Source: RUG11237 sp045119215 (GTDB lineage Bacteria; Bacillota; Clostridia; Lachnospirales; Lachnospiraceae). Taken from it: a DNA stretch of 64,000 bases. The translations under genes and the position numbers were made by a program. A model generated the notes under the pieces. The model had not been told where the DNA came from. It worked only from the letters and a program-made list of their open reading frames with translations, and ran no database searches. The DNA lies in NCBI GenBank assembly GCA_045119215.1, contig JBGVDD010000154.1, positions 1 to 64,000 of the forward strand. Reading direction: 5' to 3'. Each line of letters opens with the position of its first letter. Positions within the stretch are counted from its first letter, which is position 1. Positions 8,900 to 17,882 of this stretch are shown piece by piece.

Positions 8900-9433
8900 G
8901 ACATCTCTTTCATCAAGATCTTTCTGAACCTTCTCCAGAAAAGGTACCAAAACTCCACCTTTTCCTTTCATATGGTAGCAATCATCAAGTTCATCATAAC
9001 GAAAGCTTTTTCTGCCCCCCTGCAACATGCGCTGATAAAATCGATTCAATTCCTTAAAAGTCAGATAATGAAGCAGGTTCTTATGTGTGTAATAAATTAC
9101 CAGAAAAGCAATCCCCCCCTGTTGTTCAAAATCCTTCATAAACTCATATTGATGTTGGTGAATATTCTGCAAAGGGAAGGTATCTGTATTGCACTCCTTG
9201 GCGTCAAAACAAACCGGAATCCCCTGTATCGTTCCAATATAGTCCACGGTACTCTTTTGTTCAAAATATGCCAAAGTGATGTGGCGGGTGGCTTTATCTA
9301 TATTAATCGGTGTAATGGGAGTAGGAATTTTCTGAATCAATGCCAGTCGATTCTCCCTGTACTTTTCATTTGTACGGTTTATCATTTCTTCTAAGGTGGA
9401 ACCTCTTAGTCCCCTGGAATTCCATGTTGCCAT
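8891..9433 (-). CDS. recU: Holliday junction resolvase RecU
   Basis: Structure-specific nuclease that cuts four-way junctions made by RecA and RuvAB; the Firmicute counterpart of RuvC. The 180-aa protein opens with the family pattern (RGLRGSTLEEMINRTNEKY). It carries the catalytic acidic cluster around STVDYIGTIQG and CFDAKECN (about residues 60-83) and ends with a typical basic/aromatic C-terminal region. It starts 4 bp downstream of an RluA-type gene. RuvA and RuvB are encoded elsewhere in this window (50131-51735). Confidence 0.92.
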   Translation of the reverse strand: MATWNSRGLRGSTLEEMINRTNEKYRENRLALIQKIPTPITPINIDKATRHITLAYFEQKSTVDYIGTIQGIPVCFDAKECNTDTFPLQNIHQHQYEFMKDFEQQGGIAFLVIYYTHKNLLHYLTFKELNRFYQRMLQGGRKSFRYDELDDCYHMKGKGGVLVPFLEKVQKDLDERDVLT

Positions 9434-9437
9434 AATA

Positions 9438-10418
9438 TCACCTTCCTAATGTTCCCATCATCGTTTCCATTCTTTCAAACTCTTTTGGCAGCCTTGCCTG
9501 AAAGGATTTTCCAGAAAGGTAAGACAACCTGCCTTCCATGGCAGGAAACTCCAGTTCATATCCATGTAACAGCTGAGAGGTGATTTTTGCTTCTCTCTTG
9601 TACTTCTCATTGATAGATTTTTTACCATATTTTACATCTCCAATAATCGGATGACCAATGGACGCTAAATGTGCACGAATCTGATGACTCTTTCCTGTGA
9701 TTAGTTTTACTTTCAGCAAGGTAAACTCATCAGAAATTTTTATTGGATAGTATTCTGTAATAATCTGACTGGCACCCTTTTTTTCTTCCTTAAAAATCAT
9801 CACCTTATTATTTTTTTCATCCTTACACAGGTATCCATTAATCACGGACGGTCTATCAATCCTTCCACTGACGTAACACAAATAATACTTATGAATCGTC
9901 CGTTTCCGAAACATTTCTGACAATTCCTGTAATCCTGCCATGGATTTTCCCGCTGCCACCAACCCGCTGGTATTTCTGTCCAGACGATTACAAACAGACG
10001 GTTTAAATGTACTTAAACTTTCTTTTGATATCTCACCTTTTTGCAATAGATAGTCTATAAGAATTTCATTTAAGGAATAATCCTTCATGTCTGCCTTCTG
10101 CACCAACATCCCGGTGGGCTTATTTATGAGCATAATATTAGCATCTTCGTAAACAATATCCAAGTGTGGAATCTTCTTTTGAGGTGCAGCTTCCTTAATC
10201 TCCCTAAAATTCTCAATGGTATCGTCGCTAAGAAAAAGTTTTACTACATCGCCTACCTTAGTTTTTTCTGTTCCATCAGCTTTTTTTCCGTTTAATGTAA
10301 TATTTTTTTTTCGAAGCATTTTAAAAATAAAACTTTTCGGGGCCTTATTTAAATACTTTGCAAGGAGCTTTTCCAAGCGAATCCCTGCCTCGTTTTCTCC
10401 AATTTCTATCTGTTTCAT
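9438..10418 (-). CDS. RluA-family pseudouridine synthase (RluC/RluD type)
   Basis: Isomerises specific uridines in 23S rRNA. The 326-aa protein has an N-terminal S4 RNA-binding domain (about 13-75) and a catalytic domain from about residue 85. The motif NRLDRNTSGL carries the catalytic Asp at about residue 147. LITGKSHQIRAHLASIGHPIIGD is also family-typical. RluC and RluD subtypes cannot be separated by eye. It lies between a small membrane protein gene and recU, and is probably cotranscribed with recU. Confidence 0.92.
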   Translation of the reverse strand: MKQIEIGENEAGIRLEKLLAKYLNKAPKSFIFKMLRKKNITLNGKKADGTEKTKVGDVVKLFLSDDTIENFREIKEAAPQKKIPHLDIVYEDANIMLINKPTGMLVQKADMKDYSLNEILIDYLLQKGEISKESLSTFKPSVCNRLDRNTSGLVAAGKSMAGLQELSEMFRKRTIHKYYLCYVSGRIDRPSVINGYLCKDEKNNKVMIFKEEKKGASQIITEYYPIKISDEFTLLKVKLITGKSHQIRAHLASIGHPIIGDVKYGKKSINEKYKREAKITSQLLHGYELEFPAMEGRLSYLSGKSFQARLPKEFERMETMMGTLGR

Positions 10419-10463
10419 AATCTTTTTCGTATCCTTATTTTATAAATCATAAAAATCATAAAC

Positions 10464-11054
10464 CTAAATGGAAACTGCCTTGATTACCTGTGCAATATTT
10501 CCTTCCAGTCGATGGCTCTTTTCAGCTTTTTCTCTATTTGCATCCTTATCCTTTGATAAATGTTCCTGCATCTGTACCAGCCTGTCAATGTAGTCTTTTT
10601 CTTTTTTGTAAATTTTAACTGACACTCCCTGATAACCATTCTGTTCAATAATATTCTTTAAGTAAACTTCCCCATCTTTTTCTGAGGTCTTCTTCTTTTC
10701 TGAATATCCAATCACAGTATTTCCCACAATTGCTACATGCATCAACTCAAAGGTTTTATCATAAGCTGTAATCACAATATCTGAAAGGCACAATGCACTT
10801 TTTTCATGAGCTTTCATTCTGTCAAAAACCTCTTTCGTTCCACTTTTATATTTATAATACAATATAGTAACAGTAATCTGTTTTGCCACCGGAAGCATAG
10901 AAACTACTGCAAGAACAGTAAACCAGTTTTTCTTTGTCCCGGTAGAAATATATCCAATCACAAAAATCGCCATAGCTATGGCAAAAAACACAATGCTTTT
11001 TATTGTCTCCGTTTTTCTTTTGTATCGTAGATAGCCATATTCACCCTTTTGCAT
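10464..11054 (-). CDS. Conserved hypothetical membrane protein
   Basis: I do not recognise a named family. The 196-aa protein has a basic N-terminus, two adjacent hydrophobic segments (about residues 20-36 and 43-66) and then a charged soluble domain of about 125 residues rich in Lys and Glu. An AAGGAG site precedes the ATG. The stop-start gap from the upstream SDR gene is only 3 bp, so they likely share a transcript. No enzymatic motif is visible. Confidence 0.75.
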   Translation of the reverse strand: MQKGEYGYLRYKRKTETIKSIVFFAIAMAIFVIGYISTGTKKNWFTVLAVVSMLPVAKQITVTILYYKYKSGTKEVFDRMKAHEKSALCLSDIVITAYDKTFELMHVAIVGNTVIGYSEKKKTSEKDGEVYLKNIIEQNGYQGVSVKIYKKEKDYIDRLVQMQEHLSKDKDANREKAEKSHRLEGNIAQVIKAVSI

Positions 11055-11057
11055 GTT

Positions 11058-11867
11058 TTACTCCTTGTGTTTAAATCCTATATTCAAAAGCATCTTATTG
11101 GGGCACACCTTACATAAAACCAGAAATGTATTCATCGTAATCCCATAAACTGAAATGGTTTTCCCTCGTCTCATGTCCTTCATTGCCTTTCTTACCACTT
11201 TTACAGGATTGGCCATAATTAATTTCTTGTACAAGGCAATACTGCCTTTCTCCTCTGCGATATCAAAAAATTCCGTTTTCACCGGTCCTGGACAAACAGC
11301 AGTCACCGTAATCTGTCTATTAGATAGTTCCCAGGACAAAGCATTGGAAAAGCTTGTAACAAAAGCCTTGCTAGCCGCATAGATTGCAAAGGAAGGCTGT
11401 GGCAGGAAAGAGGCTGCTGATGCAAGCTGAATAATCTTTCCTTTTTTCACTATATAGGGCAAAGTATCATAGGTTATATTCACTAAAGCCTGACAGTTTA
11501 GCTTTACCATTCCCAGGTTATCTTCCCTGGAAATTGCCTGAAAGCTTCCAATCTTTCCATACCCTGCTGAATTCACCAAAATACATACTCTTGGATTCTC
11601 CTTTTTCAAAAGGTCCACATATTCTTCATAAGCTTTCTCATCTGTCACATCCAGAGCAACCACTCTTAATTTCATACTGCCAGACAATTCCTCTTGTAAC
11701 TCTTCTAAGCGTTCCTTTCTTCTTGCAATCACCCAGATTTCCTGAATTGACTTTTCGTAATCTCTTGCAATGGCACGTACAAACTCTCTCCCCATTCCTG
11801 AAGAAGCCCCGGTAACAACAGCCACCTTTTTTCTTTGTTTCTTCCTTTCACTAAAAGATTTTCCCAT
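11058..11867 (-). CDS. Short-chain dehydrogenase/reductase (SDR), classical type
   Basis: A 269-aa NAD(P)-dependent oxidoreductase. The cofactor motif TGASSGMG is at residues 19-26, NSAG is near 99-102, and the catalytic Ser, Tyr and Lys are at about 150, 163 and 167 (YAASK). PGPVKTEF follows near residue 205. Arg-rich residues after the second strand (IARRKER) suggest NADP preference. The substrate is unknown. The N-terminus is a short basic stretch rather than a signal peptide. It lies 45 bp downstream of the YgiQ-type gene. Confidence 0.9.
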   Translation of the reverse strand: MGKSFSERKKQRKKVAVVTGASSGMGREFVRAIARDYEKSIQEIWVIARRKERLEELQEELSGSMKLRVVALDVTDEKAYEEYVDLLKKENPRVCILVNSAGYGKIGSFQAISREDNLGMVKLNCQALVNITYDTLPYIVKKGKIIQLASAASFLPQPSFAIYAASKAFVTSFSNALSWELSNRQITVTAVCPGPVKTEFFDIAEEKGSIALYKKLIMANPVKVVRKAMKDMRRGKTISVYGITMNTFLVLCKVCPNKMLLNIGFKHKE

Positions 11868-11912
11868 TCCTTTTCACCTTCCTATATTTCAAATCATATC
11901 TTTTTCATTTAT

Positions 11913-13844
11913 CTATTTTTTCTTTTTGTGTATATTACGAATGGTCTTTTTCTTCTTTGGTCTTTCTCCTGGTGTCTGCTTCGTATTTTTTAGGTTTGTA
12001 TTCTTTTTACTGTTTTTTTGAGAAGTTGTGCCTTTACGATTTCCCATATTTCTAGGACGAATCAGACACTTTTCATCAAATCCAATCAAGTCCTCTCTTC
12101 CCGCCTGAATCAATGCTTCCTTCACCAAATCATAATTCTTCGGATTACGATATTGAATCAATGCTCTTTGCATAGCTTTCTCATGAGGATTCTTAGGGGT
12201 ATACACCTTTTCCATAGTTCTAGGATCATACCCTGTATAATACATACAGGTAGACAGTGTAGACGGTGTGGGGTAAAAATCTTGTACCTGCTCCGGCATA
12301 TATCCTAAGTCTCTCAAATACTCTGCTAATTCTATGGCTTCTTTTAACGTTGAACCCGGATGACTGGACATCAGATAAGGCACTAAAAACTGTTTTTTTC
12401 CTAGTCGTTCATTAATTGATTTGTATTTTTTTTGGAATCTTTCATACACAGCATTTTCCGGCTTACCCATATATTTCAAAACATTGTCTGAGATGTGTTC
12501 CGGCGCCACCTTTAACTGTCCGCTGATATGATGTTCGCAGAGTTCTCTAAAAAAGCTATCATCTTTATCTGCCATAAGATAATCAAAACGGATTCCTGAC
12601 CGTACAAAAACCTTCTTCACATTTGGTAACTGTCGCAATTTTTTCAACAGTGAAAGGTAATCCTTATGATCTACTTTTAAATTTGGACATGGTTTCGGAA
12701 ACAAACACTGTTTGTTCGGACAAGCTCCCTTGGTCTTTTGTTTCTCACAAGCCATATGCCTGAAATTTGCTGTAGGTCCCCCAACATCATGAATATAACC
12801 CTTAAAATCCTTGTCCCAGATAATCTGTTCTGCCTCTGCTAACAGTGACTCGTGACTTCTTGTTTGGATAATTCTTCCCTGATGGAAGGTGAGTGCACAA
12901 AAGCTGCATCCTCCAAAACACCCCCTGTTACTTACCAGACTAAACTTCACTTCTTTGATTGCCGGAACACCCCCGGCTTCTTCATAACTTGGATGATAAT
13001 TTCTCATATAAGGCAAGGCATATACATGATCCATCTCACTTTGTGTTAACGGTTTTGCTGGTGGATTCTGAACCACAAACTGTTTCTCCTTATAGGGTTC
13101 CACCAATGGTTTTGCCACAAAAGGATCTGTGTTACAGTATTGCACATAAAAACTCTGAGCATACTTTTTCTTTTCATTTTTCAATTCTGTATAACCTGGA
13201 AGGGTAATAGCACCATACACGCTTTCCAGATTGTTTGTCTTATATACCGTACCATCAATGAAGGTAATATCTTTAATATCGATTCCACTTTGTAATGCTT
13301 CTGCCACTTCTACAATGGGCTTTTCCCCCATTCCGTATATGAGTAAATCTGCACCGGAATCCAATAAAATCGAACGTTTCATGGAATTTGACCAATAATC
13401 ATAATGGGCAAGTCTCCTTAAAGAAGCTTCAATTCCACCAATAATAATCGGTGTCTTTTTAAATGTCTGCCGAATCAGATTACAATACACTACCGTAGCG
13501 TAGTCCGGCCTTTTTCCCATCACGCCTCCTGGTGTAAATGCATCTGTATCCCTGCGCTTTTTGGAAACAGAATAATGGTTTACCATAGAATCCATATTCC
13601 CTGCTGTGACAATAAATCCTAATCTGGGTTCCCCGTAAATCCCAATACTTTCCTTCACCTTCCAGTCTGGCTGAGAAATGATTCCCACCGTGTATCCGTG
13701 TGCCTCCAGCACCCTGCTGATAATAGCATGTCCAAAGGATGGATGATCCACATATGCATCCCCTATCACATAGACAAAATCAAACTGTTCTATTCCCCTC
13801 TTTGTCATATCCTCTTTACAAATAGGCAAAAAACCCTTTTCCAT
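11913..13844 (-). CDS. YgiQ-family radical SAM protein
   Basis: A 643-aa member of the UPF0313/YgiQ family. The radical SAM cluster motif CxxxCxxC is at Cys 309, 313 and 316 (NRGCFGGCSFC). It is preceded by a Rossmann-like region of about 300 residues and followed by an additional Cys-rich segment (KGACPNKQCLFPKPC, about residues 375-390). The biochemical role of the family is not established. The last 50 residues are Lys/Arg/Thr/Asn-rich and low-complexity, probably disordered. The start is 3 bp from the stop of the upstream RsuA-type gene, with a GGAGAAG site. Confidence 0.92.
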   Translation of the reverse strand: MEKGFLPICKEDMTKRGIEQFDFVYVIGDAYVDHPSFGHAIISRVLEAHGYTVGIISQPDWKVKESIGIYGEPRLGFIVTAGNMDSMVNHYSVSKKRRDTDAFTPGGVMGKRPDYATVVYCNLIRQTFKKTPIIIGGIEASLRRLAHYDYWSNSMKRSILLDSGADLLIYGMGEKPIVEVAEALQSGIDIKDITFIDGTVYKTNNLESVYGAITLPGYTELKNEKKKYAQSFYVQYCNTDPFVAKPLVEPYKEKQFVVQNPPAKPLTQSEMDHVYALPYMRNYHPSYEEAGGVPAIKEVKFSLVSNRGCFGGCSFCALTFHQGRIIQTRSHESLLAEAEQIIWDKDFKGYIHDVGGPTANFRHMACEKQKTKGACPNKQCLFPKPCPNLKVDHKDYLSLLKKLRQLPNVKKVFVRSGIRFDYLMADKDDSFFRELCEHHISGQLKVAPEHISDNVLKYMGKPENAVYERFQKKYKSINERLGKKQFLVPYLMSSHPGSTLKEAIELAEYLRDLGYMPEQVQDFYPTPSTLSTCMYYTGYDPRTMEKVYTPKNPHEKAMQRALIQYRNPKNYDLVKEALIQAGREDLIGFDEKCLIRPRNMGNRKGTTSQKNSKKNTNLKNTKQTPGERPKKKKTIRNIHKKKK

Positions 13845-13847
13845 GGC

Positions 13848-14561
13848 TTACTTCTCCTTTAGCATCTGTATTTCCCATTCACTTAACGGTCTATATTCCC
13901 CTGGCTGCAATGTTTTATCTAAATGCAATCTCCCCATAGAAATTCGTTTTAAATAAATCACCTCTTTATCTACCGCCTGAAACATACGCTTCACCTGATG
14001 AAATTTTCCTTCACAAATCGTCACCTGTATTTCAGAGATTTCTCCTGCTTTTAAAACACAAAGGTCTGCAGGCATAGTAAGCTTCCTTTCACCTATGTCC
14101 AGACCCTCCTTAAATTTCTCTACCTCTGCACTAGTAACATATCCCCGTATCAATGCATAATAGGTTTTGTCCACATGTTTTTTTGGTGACAGTAAACTAT
14201 GAGCTAATTGACCATCATTCGTCAGCAACAATAAACCTTCTGTATCCTTATCCAGTCTTCCCACCGGAAATAGCTCCTCCTGATACTTTTCTTTAATGAG
14301 AGAAACTACTGTCTGGTTTAAGTTGTCTACAGTTGCGCTTACCACCCCTTGGGGTTTATTTAACATATAATAAACAAAGCCTTTTTTTGTGACTACATCC
14401 CCCTGGTATTCCACCACGTCTTTTTCTACATTGATTTTGATTTCCGGTTTTAGGGCTGGCACCCCATTTACTGACACCAGCCCCTTTTTAATGTGATTTT
14501 TCACTTCGCTTCTGCTTCCAATCTTTGTCTCAGCCAAAAACTTATCCAGTCTTACTAACAT
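13848..14561 (-). CDS. RsuA/RluB-family pseudouridine synthase
   Basis: Isomerises a uridine in rRNA. The 237-aa protein starts with an S4 domain (MLVRLDKFLAETKIGSRSE). The catalytic motif GRLDKDTEGLLLLTND follows, with Asp at about residue 104. FHQVKRMFQAV near 195 is the family C-terminal signature. It resembles the RsuA (16S U516) branch in length. It sits between the alarmone synthetase and the YgiQ-type gene in a tight minus-strand run. Confidence 0.9.
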   Translation of the reverse strand: MLVRLDKFLAETKIGSRSEVKNHIKKGLVSVNGVPALKPEIKINVEKDVVEYQGDVVTKKGFVYYMLNKPQGVVSATVDNLNQTVVSLIKEKYQEELFPVGRLDKDTEGLLLLTNDGQLAHSLLSPKKHVDKTYYALIRGYVTSAEVEKFKEGLDIGERKLTMPADLCVLKAGEISEIQVTICEGKFHQVKRMFQAVDKEVIYLKRISMGRLHLDKTLQPGEYRPLSEWEIQMLKEK

Positions 14562-14584
14562 GGTTTTTTACACCTTTCGTTTCA

Positions 14585-15400
14585 TTAATTCAATACATGC
14601 TTAATGCCCTGTACTTTATAACCTTGTGCAATTAAATCCAATTCATGGTCAAATCGATTTAGCTGTTCTAAGTCATCTTTTTCGTAAATTCTATAAAATT
14701 CCTCCTGAATCTTCAACAACTCACGCTTATTTGCAACTTTGTATAAATTCTGCATGGTATTGAGAATGGACGCCACCACATTTGCTTTGATGTGGAAAGA
14801 GTTCTGTGCATCCATAATTTCACTTCTCACTGCTGACATTTCTTTATCCAAAACAATCACCGCCGTAGCCGCACCACTTAAGCTGTCCTTCACATATTGT
14901 GGCATATTCTCACGATATTTATACTGTAAAGAATGCTCAATTGTGGCCCAGAAATTCATTGCCAGAGTTCGAATCTGAATTTCCACCGGTATTACCTTTG
15001 GTCCATCTAAAGTCTGGATTTTGTATGTCACAATCATATGATAGCTTTGATATCCGCTGTCTTTTTTATTTGCCACATAATCTTTAATCTGCTTTACCTT
15101 CATATCATCCCGGTTTTTAATCATCTCTGCAATAGCATATATATCTTCCACGAACTGACATATAATACGAATCCCTGCAATGTCTTCAATTTCTTCCTCA
15201 ATTCGTTCCATGGGTATATTCTTTTTTTGTGCCTTTTCTATGATACTGGTAACCGATTTCACCCTGCCTAGCACCTGTTCTATTGGAGAGTACAATCCCC
15301 TTTCCCTATGCTCTTTAATATTATGATTAAATTTAACCTGAAGCTCTTCCACTGCCAACTCATAGGGATTTAGCAGCTGTCTCCACAACTGTATTTCCAT
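14585..15400 (-). CDS. Small alarmone synthetase, (p)ppGpp synthetase of the YjbM/RelQ type
   Basis: Transfers pyrophosphate from ATP to GTP or GDP. The 271-aa protein contains only a RelA/SpoT synthetase domain: RVKSVTSIIEKAQKK, EEIEDIAGIRIICQF, the KDSGYQSYH segment and VEIQIRTLAMNFWATIEHS all match the family. There is no HD hydrolase and no TGS or ACT domain, so it is a single-domain synthetase. I start at the ATG of MEIQLW because a GGAG site lies 8 nt upstream; a GTG three codons earlier is too close to it. A likely promoter is at 15477-15505. Confidence 0.92.
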   Translation of the reverse strand: MEIQLWRQLLNPYELAVEELQVKFNHNIKEHRERGLYSPIEQVLGRVKSVTSIIEKAQKKNIPMERIEEEIEDIAGIRIICQFVEDIYAIAEMIKNRDDMKVKQIKDYVANKKDSGYQSYHMIVTYKIQTLDGPKVIPVEIQIRTLAMNFWATIEHSLQYKYRENMPQYVKDSLSGAATAVIVLDKEMSAVRSEIMDAQNSFHIKANVVASILNTMQNLYKVANKRELLKIQEEFYRIYEKDDLEQLNRFDHELDLIAQGYKVQGIKHVLN

Positions 15401-15476
15401 AAAAAACACTCCATTTATTTTACTCTGACATCCGTTCTAGTTTTGTTTCTTGAATAGTTGCTCCAAATCTTACTAT

Positions 15477-15505
15477 AGTGTACCACACTTTTATTTGGAT
15501 TTCCA
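15477..15505 (-). promoter_or_regulatory. Probable promoter of the small alarmone synthetase gene
   Basis: On the minus strand, TGGAAA (15500-15505), 17 bp, then TACACT (15477-15482). The boxes match consensus at 4 and 4-5 positions. The distance to the ATG is about 75 bp. Confidence 0.42.
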
Positions 15506-15530
15506 CGATTTTACAGAACTTTCATAACTG

Positions 15531-15668
15531 TTTCGTAACAGTTCAGCCATAGGCTAAACTGTTACGAAATCGGGCAATGCTTACGCATGCAAAATTGCCC
15601 GATTTTTGTTAAATGCACATTTTTGCACGGTCAGCGCAGTAAATGCGCAGACCTGCCTGAACTGTTAC
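15531..15668. repeat. Compact element of nested inverted repeats (three hairpins within 12-bp terminal repeats)
   Basis: Hairpin A pairs 15531-15543 with 15557-15569 (13 bp, TTTCGTAACAGTT). Hairpin B pairs 15567-15578 with 15594-15605 (12 bp, AAATCGGGCAAT) and is followed by a T-run, like an intrinsic terminator on the plus strand. Hairpin C pairs 15629-15638 with 15644-15653 (GGTCAGCGCA, one mismatch). In addition GTAACAGTTCAG (15535-15546) is perfectly complementary to CTGAACTGTTAC (15657-15668), enclosing the whole element. It encodes no visible protein. It may be a MITE-like repeat or a structured RNA. Confidence 0.7.
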
Positions 15669-15804
15669 ACTGTTTAACAAATTTATTTTATGAAAGCAAA
15701 TCCAAAAATATAACCTTATTTTTACAAACAAGGTCTGCTTCTTTTTACACATATATTCGCTTTATTTTCATAAACTAGATAACAAACAAGTTTTCAGGTG
15801 AAGC

Positions 15805-16734
15805 ATGCATAAATTTTGTACTTATCTATTGCTATTTCTCTCATTAATCTTTCTTATTTTATTTCCTAATACCTGTGTAAATTACGGAAAAAGCGGACTT
15901 CTTCTATGGTTTCATGTAATTTTGCCATCCCTGTTTCCTTTTATAGTATTATCCCGCCTGTTAATGGAAACTGGAGCAATCTATCTTGTATGCAATATTC
16001 TCTCTCCAATTCTCTCCCGGCTTTTTCACGTATCCTTGCCTGGAAGTTTTGTGATTTTTTCTGGTTTTTTATGCGGCTATCCCATGGGTGCTAAACTTGT
16101 TTCTGATTTGCTGCAAAAAGAGATTATCTCCCAGCAGGAGGCCAACTATCTCCTTTCTTTTTGCAATAATTTAAGCCCTGTGTTTGTCAGCACATTTTTA
16201 TATAGTACCTGTTTACAAGAACAATGTTCCCTCCCTATGATTCTTTTTATCATCTACGGAATTCCTGTTATGTACGGGCTGATGAGACGTCCCAGCCAAA
16301 AAACACTTTATAAACATATGAACGCCATGCCCTCTACAGGTCAAATCAACATTCTGACAATGGAAATGATAGATAAAGCGATCATGAATGGCTTTGTAAA
16401 CATCACCAGACTGGGGGGCTATATTATCCTTTGTTCTATTTGTTCCGGCTGTTTCACCCTGCTTCCTTCCCCTCCTATTGTCAGTGCCATTCTTTCAGGT
16501 TTTACAGAAATCACTACCGGATTAAATTACCTAAATTCCTTGGAACTCTCCATAGAATTAAAAATATTTTTTTCCCTGCCTTTATCCATCTTTGGAGGAC
16601 TCTGTGGTATTCTGCAGACCTGCAGCATAATAAAAGATTCCCCACTATCTCCACTATCATATATAAAAAACAAGTGGAGCCAATGCGGAATCTCTGCTTT
16701 ATTGCTTATTGTATACTATTGTTTCTCTTCCTGA
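15805..16734 (+). CDS. ylbJ: Sporulation integral membrane protein YlbJ
   Basis: A 309-aa polytopic membrane protein of the nucleoside-recognition (Gate) family. In Bacillus, YlbJ is made under sigma-E and is needed for heat-resistant spores. Family features are the early WFHVILPSLFPFIVLSRL segment, GFLCGYPMGAKL near residue 95, and NNLSPVFV near 135. About eight hydrophobic segments are seen. An AGGTGA site precedes the ATG. It is one of only three plus-strand genes here and overlaps the stop of the convergent gene at 16716 by 19 bp. The synteny with coaD and rsmD matches Bacillus (ylbH-ylbI-ylbJ). Confidence 0.87.
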   Translation: MHKFCTYLLLFLSLIFLILFPNTCVNYGKSGLLLWFHVILPSLFPFIVLSRLLMETGAIYLVCNILSPILSRLFHVSLPGSFVIFSGFLCGYPMGAKLVSDLLQKEIISQQEANYLLSFCNNLSPVFVSTFLYSTCLQEQCSLPMILFIIYGIPVMYGLMRRPSQKTLYKHMNAMPSTGQINILTMEMIDKAIMNGFVNITRLGGYIILCSICSGCFTLLPSPPIVSAILSGFTEITTGLNYLNSLELSIELKIFFSLPLSIFGGLCGILQTCSIIKDSPLSPLSYIKNKWSQCGISALLLIVYYCFSS

Positions 16735-17372
16735 TATGTAATCTCCATATCTTCCGGGAAGTCTTGCAGCATCTCCTCTTCCAAAGGAAAATCCTGTTCC
16801 GGATAATCCTGCTGTGGTGCAGCGCCTATGGACTCTCCCAAAGAAGCTCTATTTGCGTCTACCACGTCACAAGTCTTCTTTAACTCAAAGATTAGACTGT
16901 CATATTTGGCAGAAGCTGTATCCATAGCATGACCGATAATATGCTGCAAACTATTCAGCAAATCATCTGTATATTCCATTGCACTGATACGAATCTCATT
17001 GGCATCTCTGGTAGCATCGTCCAGAATCTGCTGTGCCTGCTGTGTTGCCTGATTAACAATTTGAGTTGCCTGTTCCACTGCCTGTTGCATCACTTCATGC
17101 TCATTGACCAACGCAGCCGTTTGCCTATTAGCTTCCTCTAACATTGCATCCGCTTTCAACTGGGCATCTTCCAAAATTGCTTCCCGATTAGCAATAATTT
17201 TCTGATATCTTTTGATTTCTTCCGGCGTCTTCATCCTCAGTTCCCGAATCAAATCCTCAATAATCGACTTTGATACCATCAAATTTTGGGAAGACAACGG
17301 CACAAATTTACAGCTTTCAATATAATCCTCAATGTCATCTATGATTTCTTCTATTCTACTTACACTAGCCAT
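16716..17372 (-). CDS. Conserved coiled-coil protein resembling ATP synthase b-type stalks
   Basis: A 218-aa soluble protein. Residues 1-60 are predicted helical, with VSKSIIEDLIRELRMKTPEEI. From about 60 to 145 there is a long Ala/Gln/Glu-rich coiled coil (with NQATQQAQQILDDATRDA), followed by a shorter helix and an acidic C-terminus. Such proteins near coaD in Clostridia are often labelled 'ATPase' because of b-subunit or V-type stalk likeness, but no ATP-binding motif is present. The function is unknown; a scaffold or DivIVA-like role would be a guess. It lies 26 bp upstream of coaD with an AGAAGGAGAAG site of its own. Confidence 0.75.
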   Translation of the reverse strand: MASVSRIEEIIDDIEDYIESCKFVPLSSQNLMVSKSIIEDLIRELRMKTPEEIKRYQKIIANREAILEDAQLKADAMLEEANRQTAALVNEHEVMQQAVEQATQIVNQATQQAQQILDDATRDANEIRISAMEYTDDLLNSLQHIIGHAMDTASAKYDSLIFELKKTCDVVDANRASLGESIGAAPQQDYPEQDFPLEEEMLQDFPEDMEITYQEEKQ

Positions 17373-17398
17373 GATATCCCTTCTCCTTCTGCTCCATT

Positions 17399-17881
17399 TT
17401 ATACACTTTTGTATTTTTCCTTTATTTTCTCTTCAATACATTCTGGCACAAAATGCGAAACATCTCCATGGTATGAAGCCACCTCTTTTACAATGGTAGA
17501 GCTTACATAGGAATACAAGATATTTGTAGTAAGAAACATGGTATCCACTTCTGGTAATAACTCATGATTAGTCTGTGCCATCTGCAGTTCGTATTCAAAA
17601 TCTGTAATTGCCCTTAAGCCTCTTACAATTACATTGATATTTTCCTCTCTCGCAAAGTCTACCAGCAAACCACTAAATGATGTGATTTTTACATTTGGTA
17701 AGTCCTTTGTAGTTTCTTCTAACATATTAACACGTTCTTCTACAGAAAACAATGGATTTTTCGCCTTATTATTCAAAACTGCCACCACTACTTCGTCAAA
17801 TACGTTTGCCGCTCTTTTTATGATATCTAAATGTCCCAATGTTACCGGGTCAAAACTTCCAGAATACAATGCTTTTGTCAT
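17399..17881 (-). CDS. coaD: Phosphopantetheine adenylyltransferase
   Basis: Adenylates 4'-phosphopantetheine to dephospho-CoA. The 160-aa length is standard. The nucleotidyltransferase motif SFDPVTLGHLDII lies at residues 8-20, VRGLRAITDFEYELQMA at mid-protein, and the C-terminal YSYVSSTIVKEVA holds the conserved serine/threonine loop. It starts immediately after rsmD (1 bp gap), as in many Firmicutes. Confidence 0.97.
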   Translation of the reverse strand: MTKALYSGSFDPVTLGHLDIIKRAANVFDEVVVAVLNNKAKNPLFSVEERVNMLEETTKDLPNVKITSFSGLLVDFAREENINVIVRGLRAITDFEYELQMAQTNHELLPEVDTMFLTTNILYSYVSSTIVKEVASYHGDVSHFVPECIEEKIKEKYKSV

Positions 17882-17882
17882 C

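Larger units (their letters stand above)
15401..15804. other. 404-bp divergent intergenic region between the alarmone synthetase gene and ylbJ
   Basis: Holds the alarmone-synthetase leader and promoter at the left, a dense inverted-repeat element (15531-15668) in the middle, and about 135 bp of AT-rich DNA before ylbJ in which I see no convincing promoter. I found no credible small ORF; a 63-codon reading at 15587-15778 has no ribosome site and no coding character. Confidence 0.7.

Noticed and set aside
15587..15778. Small plus-strand ORF in the divergent intergenic region
   Set aside because: It lies on the hairpin element, has no ribosome site, and its sequence follows from the inverted repeats.
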